In this document: positions 7,640-15,955 of the stretch, in pieces
Layout of the letters: each line of letters starts with the position of its first letter
Numbering within the stretch: position 1 is the first letter of the stretch
Assembly: GCA_017408025.1 (NCBI GenBank)
Contig: JAFQVJ010000040.1
Location: 1-64,000 of the forward strand
From: Lachnospiraceae bacterium
GTDB lineage: Bacteria; Bacillota; Clostridia; Lachnospirales; Lachnospiraceae
Length of the DNA stretch: 64,000 bases
Direction: 5' to 3'
Program-made: the position numbers and the translations under genes
The notes under the pieces: model-generated
What the model was told of the DNA's origin: nothing
Databases searched by the model: none
Seen by the model: the letters and a program-made list of their open reading frames with translations, nothing else

Positions 7640-9241
7640 CTACATACGCTCCTTAACCACGAGAAGCATATCCCCCTCATGTATATCTATGCCCTTGATA
7701 TCATTGATTTTTCGTATACTATCCACCGTTGTGTAGTATTTCTTTGCAATTTTCCACAATGTATCGCCCTTTTTTACATGATAACCTGCCATACTTGGGA
7801 TCGCCTTTATCTTTTCCATATCCAACGGTTGTTCCATCACTTCCAGAATAACGTCTTCCGTAACACAATTTAATACCAGAGTATCAAACACCGCTATAGC
7901 CTTAGCCTCTATCTCATTATTACCAACCATAACGGTTGTCAATTGCTCTAGAGATGGTCTTATAAACACAAGAGATTCAGATGTAATACCCGGTGCTTCT
8001 ATCTCGTGAGTAAACGGTATGATTTCCTTTGCCACTGATATAGGTCTCTGGTCATCAGATGAGATGTACATGATATTAACCGATACTATACCTTCAACAA
8101 CTATACCCTTGCCAGCCTCTCCAGCCATATCATCTGTAGCTATATCATTTACATTTATCTTGATATCATCAATCTTTACCGCTCCATCACATCCAAAGAT
8201 CTGCATCACATTACCGCTGGCACTGTCAAGCTTAAGCTTATCACTGACCTTTGACTTTGATTGGTTCTTTATAAGAATTGTGTTGTATGTAACCTTCTCT
8301 GTCACAGGCTCCAATTCGCAACATGTAGAATAGATATCACTTATATATTCCACTGTTTCTTCATTATAGATTTTCACCCCTAACTCAATGATCATATCCA
8401 GCTCAATCAGTCTTTGCTCCCCGTCTGTATCTGGCTTTGGTGAAATATTGGATGATGCTATATTAATCTCTATGTCAGGTATCATACCCTCCATACAATC
8501 TGCCTCCACCTCGCCACTAAATGGTAAAACTGTATCTATCCACTGGACAGGCGCATTCTCCTCCTCAACTTCATAAAGTACTACTACACTGATTTCACCA
8601 CTCACTACAACCTTCTTGTCGAGTACCCTTGTAGATGTGTTTTTTAGTCGTACGGTGCTCCAAAGCACGTTATAAATATTCCCCTTATTCGAAGGAATAT
8701 CAAGCTCCTCTCTGACACGCAAAATATCTCTCTTGCTAACTGCAATCTGTGATATGTCGATGCGCTTTTTAAGACAATCTGCTCTACCCTCATCCATCTC
8801 CCCGATGGCTACCGCAGTCTCTACATCATATATATCCTCCGCGATGGCTTCTAGCATTACTACGGCTCTTGCACTTATTTTTCTTGTATTGATAATGCCA
8901 ATACTCAGATCCTCTATATCCCATTTTATATTGACATTTTCACCATCTCTGATTCCATCCATTAGAATGTTCTCATCAAAACTAAGAGCCCCCTCCATAT
9001 TGTGAAGCTTTTTATCACCTGTATTGCAAAGATATAAAAGCTTAAATTGAAGCCTTCCCTTCACATTCACCTTGCCATCTGTAGCTCTTAAGGAGTCGAT
9101 TACCACCTCCCCCTGACTGGTAATCACATCATCTATATCTGCCTTAATATCTGGCACTATAAAATCATCATCAAGTGTAAGCTGTGTGAGAATACGACTC
9201 TTCAGTCGATTCATATGTATATTTTTCTTTATAAGTTCCAT
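7640..9241 (-). CDS. sipL: SipL-like spore coat morphogenetic protein (SPOCS repeats + LysM)
   Basis: In clostridia SipL binds SpoIVA through its LysM domain to anchor the coat on the forespore membrane. The 533-residue protein has three repeated SPOCS (DUF3794) blocks, at roughly residues 25-150, 175-290 and 320-460, each with a short motif of the form GxVxVxGxLxxxxxY. A C-terminal LysM domain covers residues 484-530 (YHVKKGDTLWKIAKKYYTTV). There is no signal peptide, as expected for a mother-cell coat protein. The start at 9241 follows GAAAGG. The next leftward gene upstream, a small lipoprotein, ends 45 bp before it, so the two may be cotranscribed. Confidence 0.9.
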   Translation of the reverse strand: MELIKKNIHMNRLKSRILTQLTLDDDFIVPDIKADIDDVITSQGEVVIDSLRATDGKVNVKGRLQFKLLYLCNTGDKKLHNMEGALSFDENILMDGIRDGENVNIKWDIEDLSIGIINTRKISARAVVMLEAIAEDIYDVETAVAIGEMDEGRADCLKKRIDISQIAVSKRDILRVREELDIPSNKGNIYNVLWSTVRLKNTSTRVLDKKVVVSGEISVVVLYEVEEENAPVQWIDTVLPFSGEVEADCMEGMIPDIEINIASSNISPKPDTDGEQRLIELDMIIELGVKIYNEETVEYISDIYSTCCELEPVTEKVTYNTILIKNQSKSKVSDKLKLDSASGNVMQIFGCDGAVKIDDIKINVNDIATDDMAGEAGKGIVVEGIVSVNIMYISSDDQRPISVAKEIIPFTHEIEAPGITSESLVFIRPSLEQLTTVMVGNNEIEAKAIAVFDTLVLNCVTEDVILEVMEQPLDMEKIKAIPSMAGYHVKKGDTLWKIAKKYYTTVDSIRKINDIKGIDIHEGDMLLVVKERM

Positions 9242-9286
9242 ATCACTTTACCTTTCTGTCTTTTATACTTATATATGCAGCCTACA

Positions 9287-9712
9287 CTAATTAAATACCA
9301 CTGTTTTATCTACATTTTCCACCTGCAACACAATGTATGGATATGATATAACCTCAGCCACCTTATCCATTCCTGATGGTCCCTTCAATGTTGTCTCCAC
9401 TATGACTGCATTACTGCTTTCATAGAGCTGATTCACTTCTATAGTATATCCTTCTGTTGGTTGCGCTCCGTAGCACACAACTATATATAATACATCACTG
9501 CACACATATGCCTTGCGACAGAATTCATCCTGACTAGCAATTACCTGCTCATACACCTCTTCAGGTATATTCTCCTCCTCCATTATGACATACTCAAGGT
9601 CACGTATTTTTTCCTCGTCGATATTCTTTACATTACAGCCATTTATATATGCCGCCAAAGCAGCACATATAAGTATGGCTATTATTTTTTTTATGTAACT
9701 ATGGCGTTTCAT
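9287..9712 (-). CDS. Small lipoprotein with PrcB-like C-terminal domain
   Basis: This 141-residue protein has an N-terminal signal helix (residues 9-25) ending in a lipobox-like NGC at 24-26, predicting a lipid-anchored protein outside the membrane. The C-terminal half (about 85-140: AQPTEGYTIEVNQLYE, then YPYIVLQV) matches what I know of the PrcB C-terminal domain found in secreted Firmicute proteins. Function is unknown. It lies just upstream of sipL on the same strand, so a role in sporulating cells is possible. A 9-bp inverted repeat (TTTTCCTAA at 9715-9723 / TTAGGAAAA at 9752-9760) flanks the region before its start and may be regulatory. Confidence 0.65.
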   Translation of the reverse strand: MKRHSYIKKIIAILICAALAAYINGCNVKNIDEEKIRDLEYVIMEEENIPEEVYEQVIASQDEFCRKAYVCSDVLYIVVCYGAQPTEGYTIEVNQLYESSNAVIVETTLKGPSGMDKVAEVISYPYIVLQVENVDKTVVFN

Positions 9713-9794
9713 TGTTTTCCTAATTATTTTTATCTATAAAGGATATGATATTTAGGAAAATAATATGCTTCTATATCTCACCTCAAATATTGTT

Positions 9795-11504
9795 TTATTT
9801 TTCAATATTTACAAGCGAATATAAAATCTGCTTTTTTTCTAACAGTTTTTCATATGTACCCATTTCCACAACTTTTCCATGTGACATTACTATAATTTCA
9901 TCATATTTCTTCAAGCTAACCTCGTCTAATTTATGGGTTACAACTATTTTCGTGATATCTTCAAGACTTAATATCTCATTAGTAACTTCAAAAGATGTTT
10001 TTGCATCAAGAGCTGATGTTCCTTCGTCTACCATTATTAGCGAGGGATGCTTAAGAAGTGCTCTTGCTATAGCAATTCTTTGCCTTTCTCCACCTGACAA
10101 ATTAACACCATTTTCCCCACATAAATAATCTTTCCCCTTTTCAGTGATTAACATTCTTAATCCTGCTTTATCAATAACCTCATCCAATTTACTTTCTTCA
10201 CATTCCTTAAACATAGTAATATTATCTACAACACTACTGTCGAAAATGAATACCTTTTGCTCAATAATAGAAATCTTATCATACAACGAATCACTACTTA
10301 TTGTCTTTAGTTCTCTATTACCTATTTGTATAGACCCTTTATATCCATGTATATTACCCACAATCGTATTTAACAATGTTGTTTTTCCACTTCCAGAAGA
10401 TCCAACAATTGCATAACTTTTTCCCTTATTAAAAGCTAAAGATATGTCTTTTATAATTTCCCTTTCATCATCATAGATAACTGTTACATCTTTCAGTGAA
10501 ATATTTACGTCATCCGTATCAATTTCGTACTGTTTTAAGTTTTCTTCACCAACTTCTACATACACCGCAACCTTATCAATTAATCCTTTTGCAGCTTTTC
10601 TTTTTGCTATTAACTCAGGCAAAGCTTCAAGTGGTCTTAAAATATAATTCATAAGTTGCACATATGCAATAACAACACCAGCTGTTATCGTTCCTTTCAC
10701 TGCCAGATATGCACCAAAAATAAATACTGCAATCTGTGCAATACAACCAAAGAATTCTGCACTTATTCCTATATATTCCTCCGCAACATTCCTTTTATAT
10801 TTCAAAATCTCCAATCTATTGCCCTTTTCACCAATGCGTTTTTTCACTTCCTTTTCAGCTTTAAAGCTCTTAATAACAGTAAAACCTAATAGCAAATCTT
10901 GAAGTGTACTTACATAAGTTTCATTATAATCGCTGACTTCCTTTTCTTTCTTTGAAATGATGTTGGAAAATACAATAGTAACAATCAGCGGAAAAATACT
11001 GCTAACAACAACAACAATTAACATCTGCCAACTGTACAAAAACATTGCTACAAGCGTTCCTAAAAATAAACATATAGACTCTATTATATCAAATATAGAT
11101 TTTACATAATTTTGTTCAATTACTGAAACATCATTGGTTAATACCGATATATATCTTCCCGTATTTTCACCATAAAAATCGCTAATACTTCTATCTGCGA
11201 TTTCATTAAATATTCCAGTTCTATAATTTGTAATAGCCCTCTTAACAAAAAGATATTTTAATGTTCTAGAAACTATCCATATCACCAACATTGTTACAAC
11301 AAAAATAACTATAGGGAAAATAATTTCCAAAACATTTTTAATATTACCACTGGTTGCTGCATCCATAACATTTTGTAACACATAAGCAGTTCCGATATCA
11401 CATAAAATTGAAATAAGTGAAATCAATATGGCTAACGCAAAAACCATTTTATTATTGTTATAAAAATAGCTAATATATTCTTTCGTTTTCTGTCCGTTTT
11501 TCAT
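9795..11504 (-). CDS. ABC exporter (fused membrane and ATPase domains)
   Basis: This 569-residue type IV (MsbA-like) exporter half-transporter probably acts as a dimer. Residues 1-320 hold six membrane helices. The ATPase domain (about 335-565) has Walker A GSSGSGKTT, signature LSGGERQRIAIARALL, Walker B LIMVDEGTSALD with its catalytic Glu, and the H-loop VVTH. It lacks the N-terminal C39 peptidase domain of bacteriocin exporters. The neighbouring M16C peptidase remnant and Cys-tailed micro-ORF make a peptide substrate plausible, but that is inference. The sequence is very AT-rich compared with flanking core genes, which suggests acquisition. Confidence 0.88.
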   Translation of the reverse strand: MKNGQKTKEYISYFYNNNKMVFALAILISLISILCDIGTAYVLQNVMDAATSGNIKNVLEIIFPIVIFVVTMLVIWIVSRTLKYLFVKRAITNYRTGIFNEIADRSISDFYGENTGRYISVLTNDVSVIEQNYVKSIFDIIESICLFLGTLVAMFLYSWQMLIVVVVSSIFPLIVTIVFSNIISKKEKEVSDYNETYVSTLQDLLLGFTVIKSFKAEKEVKKRIGEKGNRLEILKYKRNVAEEYIGISAEFFGCIAQIAVFIFGAYLAVKGTITAGVVIAYVQLMNYILRPLEALPELIAKRKAAKGLIDKVAVYVEVGEENLKQYEIDTDDVNISLKDVTVIYDDEREIIKDISLAFNKGKSYAIVGSSGSGKTTLLNTIVGNIHGYKGSIQIGNRELKTISSDSLYDKISIIEQKVFIFDSSVVDNITMFKECEESKLDEVIDKAGLRMLITEKGKDYLCGENGVNLSGGERQRIAIARALLKHPSLIMVDEGTSALDAKTSFEVTNEILSLEDITKIVVTHKLDEVSLKKYDEIIVMSHGKVVEMGTYEKLLEKKQILYSLVNIEK

Positions 11505-11567
11505 TATCCTTTACCGTATGACTTTGCCATACCACACCTTTCTATTTTTATATATACTTTCACAGTT

Positions 11568-12454
11568 TTAAATTTCATTTTGAGTAAATATGCATTCCAT
11601 TGACGATTCATCCGATGAGCAAAATGCTTCCGCTGTATTTCTAATTTTACTCAAATCTGTAGATAAAATTTGTGAGAGCTTTTCTTGCTTCTCTTCTTTT
11701 CTTATATCACACAAGTAATTATATAATAGTTTTCTTCCATCCACTTTATAAACGGTCCATTATCTAACTTAAAAATATATCTCAACAATGCTTCAAATGC
11801 ATACATTTCGGTTGCATCTTTAAATGTTTCACATAAATAATTGATTGAAACAATGCTTTTTTCTCCTCTAATATAATTGTTTTCAATTTGCTTTGTTAAG
11901 TCCCTTCTTCCAATCAACACAATATTTTTATTGGTAAAACCATTCTTTAAGTAAGATAGGTACCTATTATCCAAATCTTCCAACTCTCTAGTTACATCAA
12001 TATCTCCTTGTATACATATTACTGCATTGGACGCACGATAATATTGTTTATATTTTTTTATAATATCTTTTAGGTCCATATTATTCATTTCTTCTGGTTT
12101 CCCACCATATACCTTTCCATATGTAGTATCTTCAAACACAGATTTATTTATTATATACTTCAATACCTGATTAGGATTCGCAAATATTGCTTTCATCTCA
12201 TTATATACAATGCCATTGTTAATCTTTTTTTTGCCCTTATCTTCTTCAATACGTCCACATTCATTCTCCCATATATTACTATCACCTAAAAATAACGGAT
12301 TAAATACCAAATCCATAACTATGTCCATTAAATTTTTAAAATCCTGATAATCAATAGTTGAAAACGCAAAAACTGTTTTATCTGCATATGTAGCAGCGGA
12401 AAAATGATGGCATATTGAAGTTTTTGATAGTTCGCCCGAAATATTATGGATGTA
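11568..12454 (-). pseudogene. Decayed M16C-family metallopeptidase (PreP-like)
   Basis: The main frame (12454-11702) resembles the presequence-protease M16C family: AATYADKTVFAFST followed by DFKNLMDIVMDLVFNPL, then GIVYNEMKAIFANP, SVFEDTTYGKVYGGKPEE and a QYYRASNAVICIQGDID block. The N-terminal zinc-binding HxxEH half is missing: homology stops at about 12440, and no start codon precedes 12328. The frame ends at 11702, and a second frame continues to 11568 with the typical family C-terminus (LSQILSTDLSKIRNTAEAF, then ECIFTQNEI). M16C enzymes are about 970 residues, so most of the middle is also gone. I read this as truncation, internal deletion and a frameshift. Confidence 0.75.
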
Positions 12455-12547
12455 TTAGAAGAAATGCTGGAGACTGAAGAGGTAACTGAAGACGAAAACT
12501 CTTTCTCTTTAAGTAAACCTCATAAGGGTTGCGTTTGGCATTGCTAA
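12446..12547 (+). CDS. 33-codon micro-ORF with acidic leader and Cys-rich tail (possible RiPP precursor remnant)
   Basis: ATG at 12446 opens a 33-residue frame. The first 18 residues are strongly acidic (MDVLEEMLETEEVTED), followed by SFSLS and the tail KPHKGCVWHC. An acidic helical leader and a short Cys/aromatic C-terminus is the usual layout of ribosomally made, modified peptides. Against this, no ribosome binding site precedes the ATG, and the frame begins exactly where the antisense M16C homology breaks off. It could therefore be the 3' remnant of a longer gene or chance. Two hairpins follow on the same strand, the second with a good T-tract. Confidence 0.4.
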   Translation: MDVLEEMLETEEVTEDENSFSLSKPHKGCVWHC

Positions 12548-12591
12548 TCTATCTGATTTCGTTATATAATAACAAAATCAAATTGCAAATC

Positions 12592-12632
12592 TATAACGTT
12601 TTCTTCTTTAATATAAAGTAGAAAACGTTATA
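12592..12632. repeat. Perfect 13-bp inverted repeat
   Basis: TATAACGTTTTCT (12592-12604) and AGAAAACGTTATA (12620-12632) with further CTTT/AAAG pairing inside the loop. No clear T-tract follows, so it may be a regulatory palindrome or an extra terminator. Confidence 0.55.
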
Positions 12633-12648
12633 ATAAGATGTGTAATTC

Positions 12649-12694
12649 AACGCCTCTAGGATTGGTAAAAAAATTCTAGAAGCGTTTTTATTTT
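12649..12694 (+). terminator. Rho-independent terminator
   Basis: AACGCCTCTAG (12649-12659) pairs with CTAGAAGCGTT (12676-12686) with one wobble, followed by TTTATTTT. It would end rightward transcripts such as that of the 12446 micro-ORF. Confidence 0.65.
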
Positions 12695-12812
12695 CAAATC
12701 TTATTCCTTTCTCTTTTCTCTTCTATAATTATCATCTTTCAACTTCAATAAAGCTATAATAATGCCATTTCTCCTTCCTTTATTAAATTTTATAACATGC
12801 TACCTGAAAATC

Positions 12813-12875
12813 AAACAGAGCAAGTTAGTCGGTTATTATCAAATTTGATTATTTTCCGACTAACTTGCTCTGTTT
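12813..12875 (+). terminator. 20-bp perfect inverted repeat with T-tract
   Basis: The arms at 12813-12832 (AAACAGAGCAAGTTAGTCGG) and 12856-12875 are perfectly complementary. TTTTTATTT follows on the plus strand. The loop holds a second perfect palindrome, ATCAAATTTGAT (12838-12849). It works best as a terminator, but it lies 83 bp before the exported peptide gene, so a regulatory role is possible. Confidence 0.6.
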
Positions 12876-12957
12876 TTATTTAACCATACGCTTCATAATA
12901 TAACTAGTTTAGAACATATAAACACACTAAAATACATACAGATAAGGAGATTTATTT

Positions 12958-13107
12958 ATGAAGAAAGTAATTGCTACTATTTTAACAATAGCATGCCTTA
13001 TAGCTATTGTCGCAACACCAACCTTTACTGAGGTTTCAACATCTTATAGTCACGTTTCGACTGCCTGCGGAAATAAAAACATTACCGATGATATTTTCAC
13101 TCAGTAG
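12958..13107 (+). CDS. 49-residue exported peptide (candidate signal, locus 1)
   Basis: ATG at 12958 follows AAGGAGA (12944-12950) by seven bases, a strong start. The peptide begins MKKVIATILTIACLIAIVA, a Lys-Lys N-terminus plus a hydrophobic core of about 17 residues, typical of a Sec signal. A polar tail of about 28 residues follows, rich in Ser and Thr, with a single Cys and ending ITDDIFTQ. It has no detectable homology that I recognise. It converges with a large HTH/TPR regulator; the two stop-codon regions overlap by 11 bp. A second pair with the same layout and peptide length is at 35535-37563. I infer it is a secreted signalling pro-peptide. Confidence 0.7.
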   Translation: MKKVIATILTIACLIAIVATPTFTEVSTSYSHVSTACGNKNITDDIFTQ

Positions 13108-14980
13108 TTATTAAATTTTCTTGGTAAAATTTTTCGTCATAGTTATCTCCGAGAAGCCTACTCAAATTAATACAACGTTGCACTTGTGAATTATAATCAT
13201 AACCTCTTATTTTTGCTTCATTATTATTCCATGCAATATTGTATATACACGAATGTATCTGAGTTCCACGTCTAAGCTTTAGACCCAACTTTATTAGGTT
13301 ATCGGAGATATCATTTGACGCTTTAAACTTCCTGATATCGCCATGCAGGCTAGCCACATATGTCATAATTATCTCATATATACCCATTCTTCCATCTGCT
13401 AATCCCCGTTCTTCCATTTCCTTAATGTAATCGTATACTTCTTTAAGATAAATCAAAGCCTTATCGCATTCTCCCGCTTCTTTATACATTCCTGATATTA
13501 AATATAATATTTTTAACTCTTCTGTTGTAATATATATTTGTCTACCACTTTGTATATCTCCTAACTTAACTGTACATTCTAACGCATGTATCAAATTATT
13601 GATATGCTGCTCATTAGATATCTTTCCCATTCTCCATTCAACAACACTTTTTACCCGTTCTAGCACTTGTAAATTATTCGGATTCTTTTCAAGGATGTCG
13701 TCAAGCTCTGATATAATTCTTTTTGCATCATCATATTTTAAAGATATTATAGCATATCTTAATTCCTCGTATAACTCAACGCAGTGCTTATTCTCAGTCA
13801 CAATCCCCATATTTACGTATTCAGGACATAATTTTAATCTTTCGAATATTGTCTTAAAAGTTTTATCAATGAATGCTTTTTTCTGATTCTCTACACGTCT
13901 AAGCATACTTACAGCTATATCCACGCCGCACAGCTCATCCTGCGTCAGTCTCATCATCTTACGACGTATCTTTATAACCTCATTTATGCAATATATTCCA
14001 CTCTCCCTATAGAAATAGCAATCATTAACCATATATGGCTCTTTGCAATAGATAGTATATGTATCCTTAAGTTCCTTCGACTGCACCAGTGTTTCTGCTT
14101 CCATTTTAGCATAATCTTTTGAATCAATTGACTCAGTATCATTTTCTTTAAACCAACTAAAAATTTCAGTCCTCATCTCTAATATTTCTACAAGATAAAA
14201 CATCATTTTTCTATCCTTAATTATGTCTAAAGCTCTTTTGCAATACCCCATCAACTCTTCATATATTCCATGCACATCTCCCATATTTTTTTCTTTTAAG
14301 CTAGTTTTTACATCCCTATACATGTACACCACTACTTTAGGATATATTTTTACTTGCGCTAGCTTTCCATAAGGAGCTTTATCAATATACTCTAGAATCT
14401 CTCTATACATTCTTTGTTTTTCTTCTATTGTTCTATAGACACTTTTTCTACATCTATACTCCAGCACCAAATTTAGCTCTAGTGGAGAAAGCAAAAAATT
14501 TCTCAGACCTTTGATGTCTATAGATGGCACTGTCATTTTAAGAGCTTCCCCATACAATGCTCCTGCCCTATCAACATACTCCTCTCTCTCCTCCATCCTC
14601 ATTATCTGCAAATTCATAAATATATGAAATTGCCTTTCCATCTTTGCCCTGCTTTTACTTTTTTCATTTTCATAACATGCGAAATATGTATTTAAAAGTT
14701 CTTTTGCTTCTTTTAATTTGCCATCTTCAATATAATTTATAATCTGCATTCGTTTCTTCCATATTTCATAGTCATCAGAATATAAATAATGCTCATAATC
14801 CCCATTATCTACACCTAATCTTGCCAATAACCGTTTTGCTGTTATTCTATCAATAGAGCGTTTTTTCTGCTCAACCAGATAAAACATATCGCCTGTAAAT
14901 ATTCCATCGCATAGCATTGTTGTTGGTATACCTAATCGGTTTCGTTCTTTTATGATCATTTCTACATATATATTCGCCAT
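13097..14980 (-). CDS. Large HTH/TPR-like regulator, RRNPP-like (locus 1)
   Basis: This 627-residue cytoplasmic regulator has an N-terminal HTH (about 2-57), ending in the block ITAKRLLARLGVDNGDY. A long helical region with TPR-like repeats follows. A second Xre-like HTH occupies about 334-389 (VIKIRRKMMRLTQDELCGVD, then RRVEN), and more TPR-like helices run to the end. This layout recalls peptide-responsive RRNPP regulators (Rgg, PlcR, MutR), which are shorter with one HTH. ATG at 14980 is preferred over the GTG at 14989 because it aligns with the start of the paralogue at 37563. The two proteins match strongly throughout. Its 3' end overlaps the peptide gene by 11 bp. Confidence 0.75.
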   Translation of the reverse strand: MANIYVEMIIKERNRLGIPTTMLCDGIFTGDMFYLVEQKKRSIDRITAKRLLARLGVDNGDYEHYLYSDDYEIWKKRMQIINYIEDGKLKEAKELLNTYFACYENEKSKSRAKMERQFHIFMNLQIMRMEEREEYVDRAGALYGEALKMTVPSIDIKGLRNFLLSPLELNLVLEYRCRKSVYRTIEEKQRMYREILEYIDKAPYGKLAQVKIYPKVVVYMYRDVKTSLKEKNMGDVHGIYEELMGYCKRALDIIKDRKMMFYLVEILEMRTEIFSWFKENDTESIDSKDYAKMEAETLVQSKELKDTYTIYCKEPYMVNDCYFYRESGIYCINEVIKIRRKMMRLTQDELCGVDIAVSMLRRVENQKKAFIDKTFKTIFERLKLCPEYVNMGIVTENKHCVELYEELRYAIISLKYDDAKRIISELDDILEKNPNNLQVLERVKSVVEWRMGKISNEQHINNLIHALECTVKLGDIQSGRQIYITTEELKILYLISGMYKEAGECDKALIYLKEVYDYIKEMEERGLADGRMGIYEIIMTYVASLHGDIRKFKASNDISDNLIKLGLKLRRGTQIHSCIYNIAWNNNEAKIRGYDYNSQVQRCINLSRLLGDNYDEKFYQENLITTE

Positions 14981-15280
14981 AATCGACACCGCCCTTGTTT
15001 ATGTTATTAAAACTATAACATATAATTTACCACTTTAAAAGGGACAGGGTTGTGCACTTTTTAATGTTAGTTAAAACTAATCTGTGCAATAAACTTTCAT
15101 TATCTACTCCACAAGCCTTCGTGCCAGAAGTTCCCAGTATTCGTCATTTGATATCAAGATATAGAACATATCCACAGTAATTGTATTGATATCATTTATG
15201 TGACCGTTTATAATGAAGAGAAAAGTTGACCATTTTTTGATTTTTTATATTTATACTTATCTCCATAAGGAGGGATTTCA

Positions 15281-15955
15281 ATGGCTAATAAAATTTTGAT
15301 TGTAGATGACGAGGAAATGATGACTGAGCTTCTTTCCGACCATTTGAGAGATTGTGGTTATGATACCCTTGTTGCCAACAGCAGCCGCCGGGCTATTTCT
15401 CTACTGCAGCTGCAACCTGATTTAATTATACTTGACATTAACATGCCAGAAATAGACGGTTTAGAGCTTTGTAAAAGCATTCGAAATCATATCGCTTGTC
15501 CTATCATCTTTGTCACAGCGCGAATTACCGAGCAGGATAAAATCAATGGACTACAATACGGTGGGGATGATTATATCACCAAACCCTTCAGCTTAAATGA
15601 GCTGTCTGCCAGAGTTGCCGCCCACCTGCGCCGTGATGAACGAAGTAAATGCAAACCATATGTACTAACTGCAAATAATTTGATAGTAAATTTGTCAGAA
15701 CGAACTGTTTATTATGGTGATATGCAAATCCCATTCTCAAAAAAAGAGTTTGATATAATTGAATTTCTGATGACAAATGCCAATCAGGTATTTGACAGAG
15801 AGCGCATATATGAAGCGATATGGGGTTACGATGCCACTGGTGACAGCGGCGTTGTAAAGGAGCACATAAGAAAAATACGTGGAAAGCTGCACGAAATCAC
15901 AGGGCAGGACTATATCGAGACAATCTGGGGGATGGGCTATAAATGGAATCGCTAA
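15281..15955 (+). CDS. OmpR-family response regulator
   Basis: This is a 224-residue two-component output protein. The receiver domain (1-115) has the acidic pair DDEE at 9-12, phosphoacceptor Asp in LIILDINMPEIDGLEL near residue 54, and Lys in DYITKPFS near 104. The winged-helix domain (about 128-222) ends in IRKIRGKL and ETIWGMGYKW, the OmpR/PhoB signature. A good AGGAGG precedes the start. It overlaps the following histidine kinase by 13 bp and heads an operon with a lipoprotein and an ABC transporter, a common layout for sensing and resisting antimicrobial peptides. The signal is not deducible. Confidence 0.93.
   Translation: MANKILIVDDEEMMTELLSDHLRDCGYDTLVANSSRRAISLLQLQPDLIILDINMPEIDGLELCKSIRNHIACPIIFVTARITEQDKINGLQYGGDDYITKPFSLNELSARVAAHLRRDERSKCKPYVLTANNLIVNLSERTVYYGDMQIPFSKKEFDIIEFLMTNANQVFDRERIYEAIWGYDATGDSGVVKEHIRKIRGKLHEITGQDYIETIWGMGYKWNR

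Noticed and set aside
15104..15225. Leftward frame with a protein-like end (DEYWELLARRLVE)
   Set aside because: It may be a gene remnant, but it has no start with a ribosome binding site and I recognise no family, so I do not call it.
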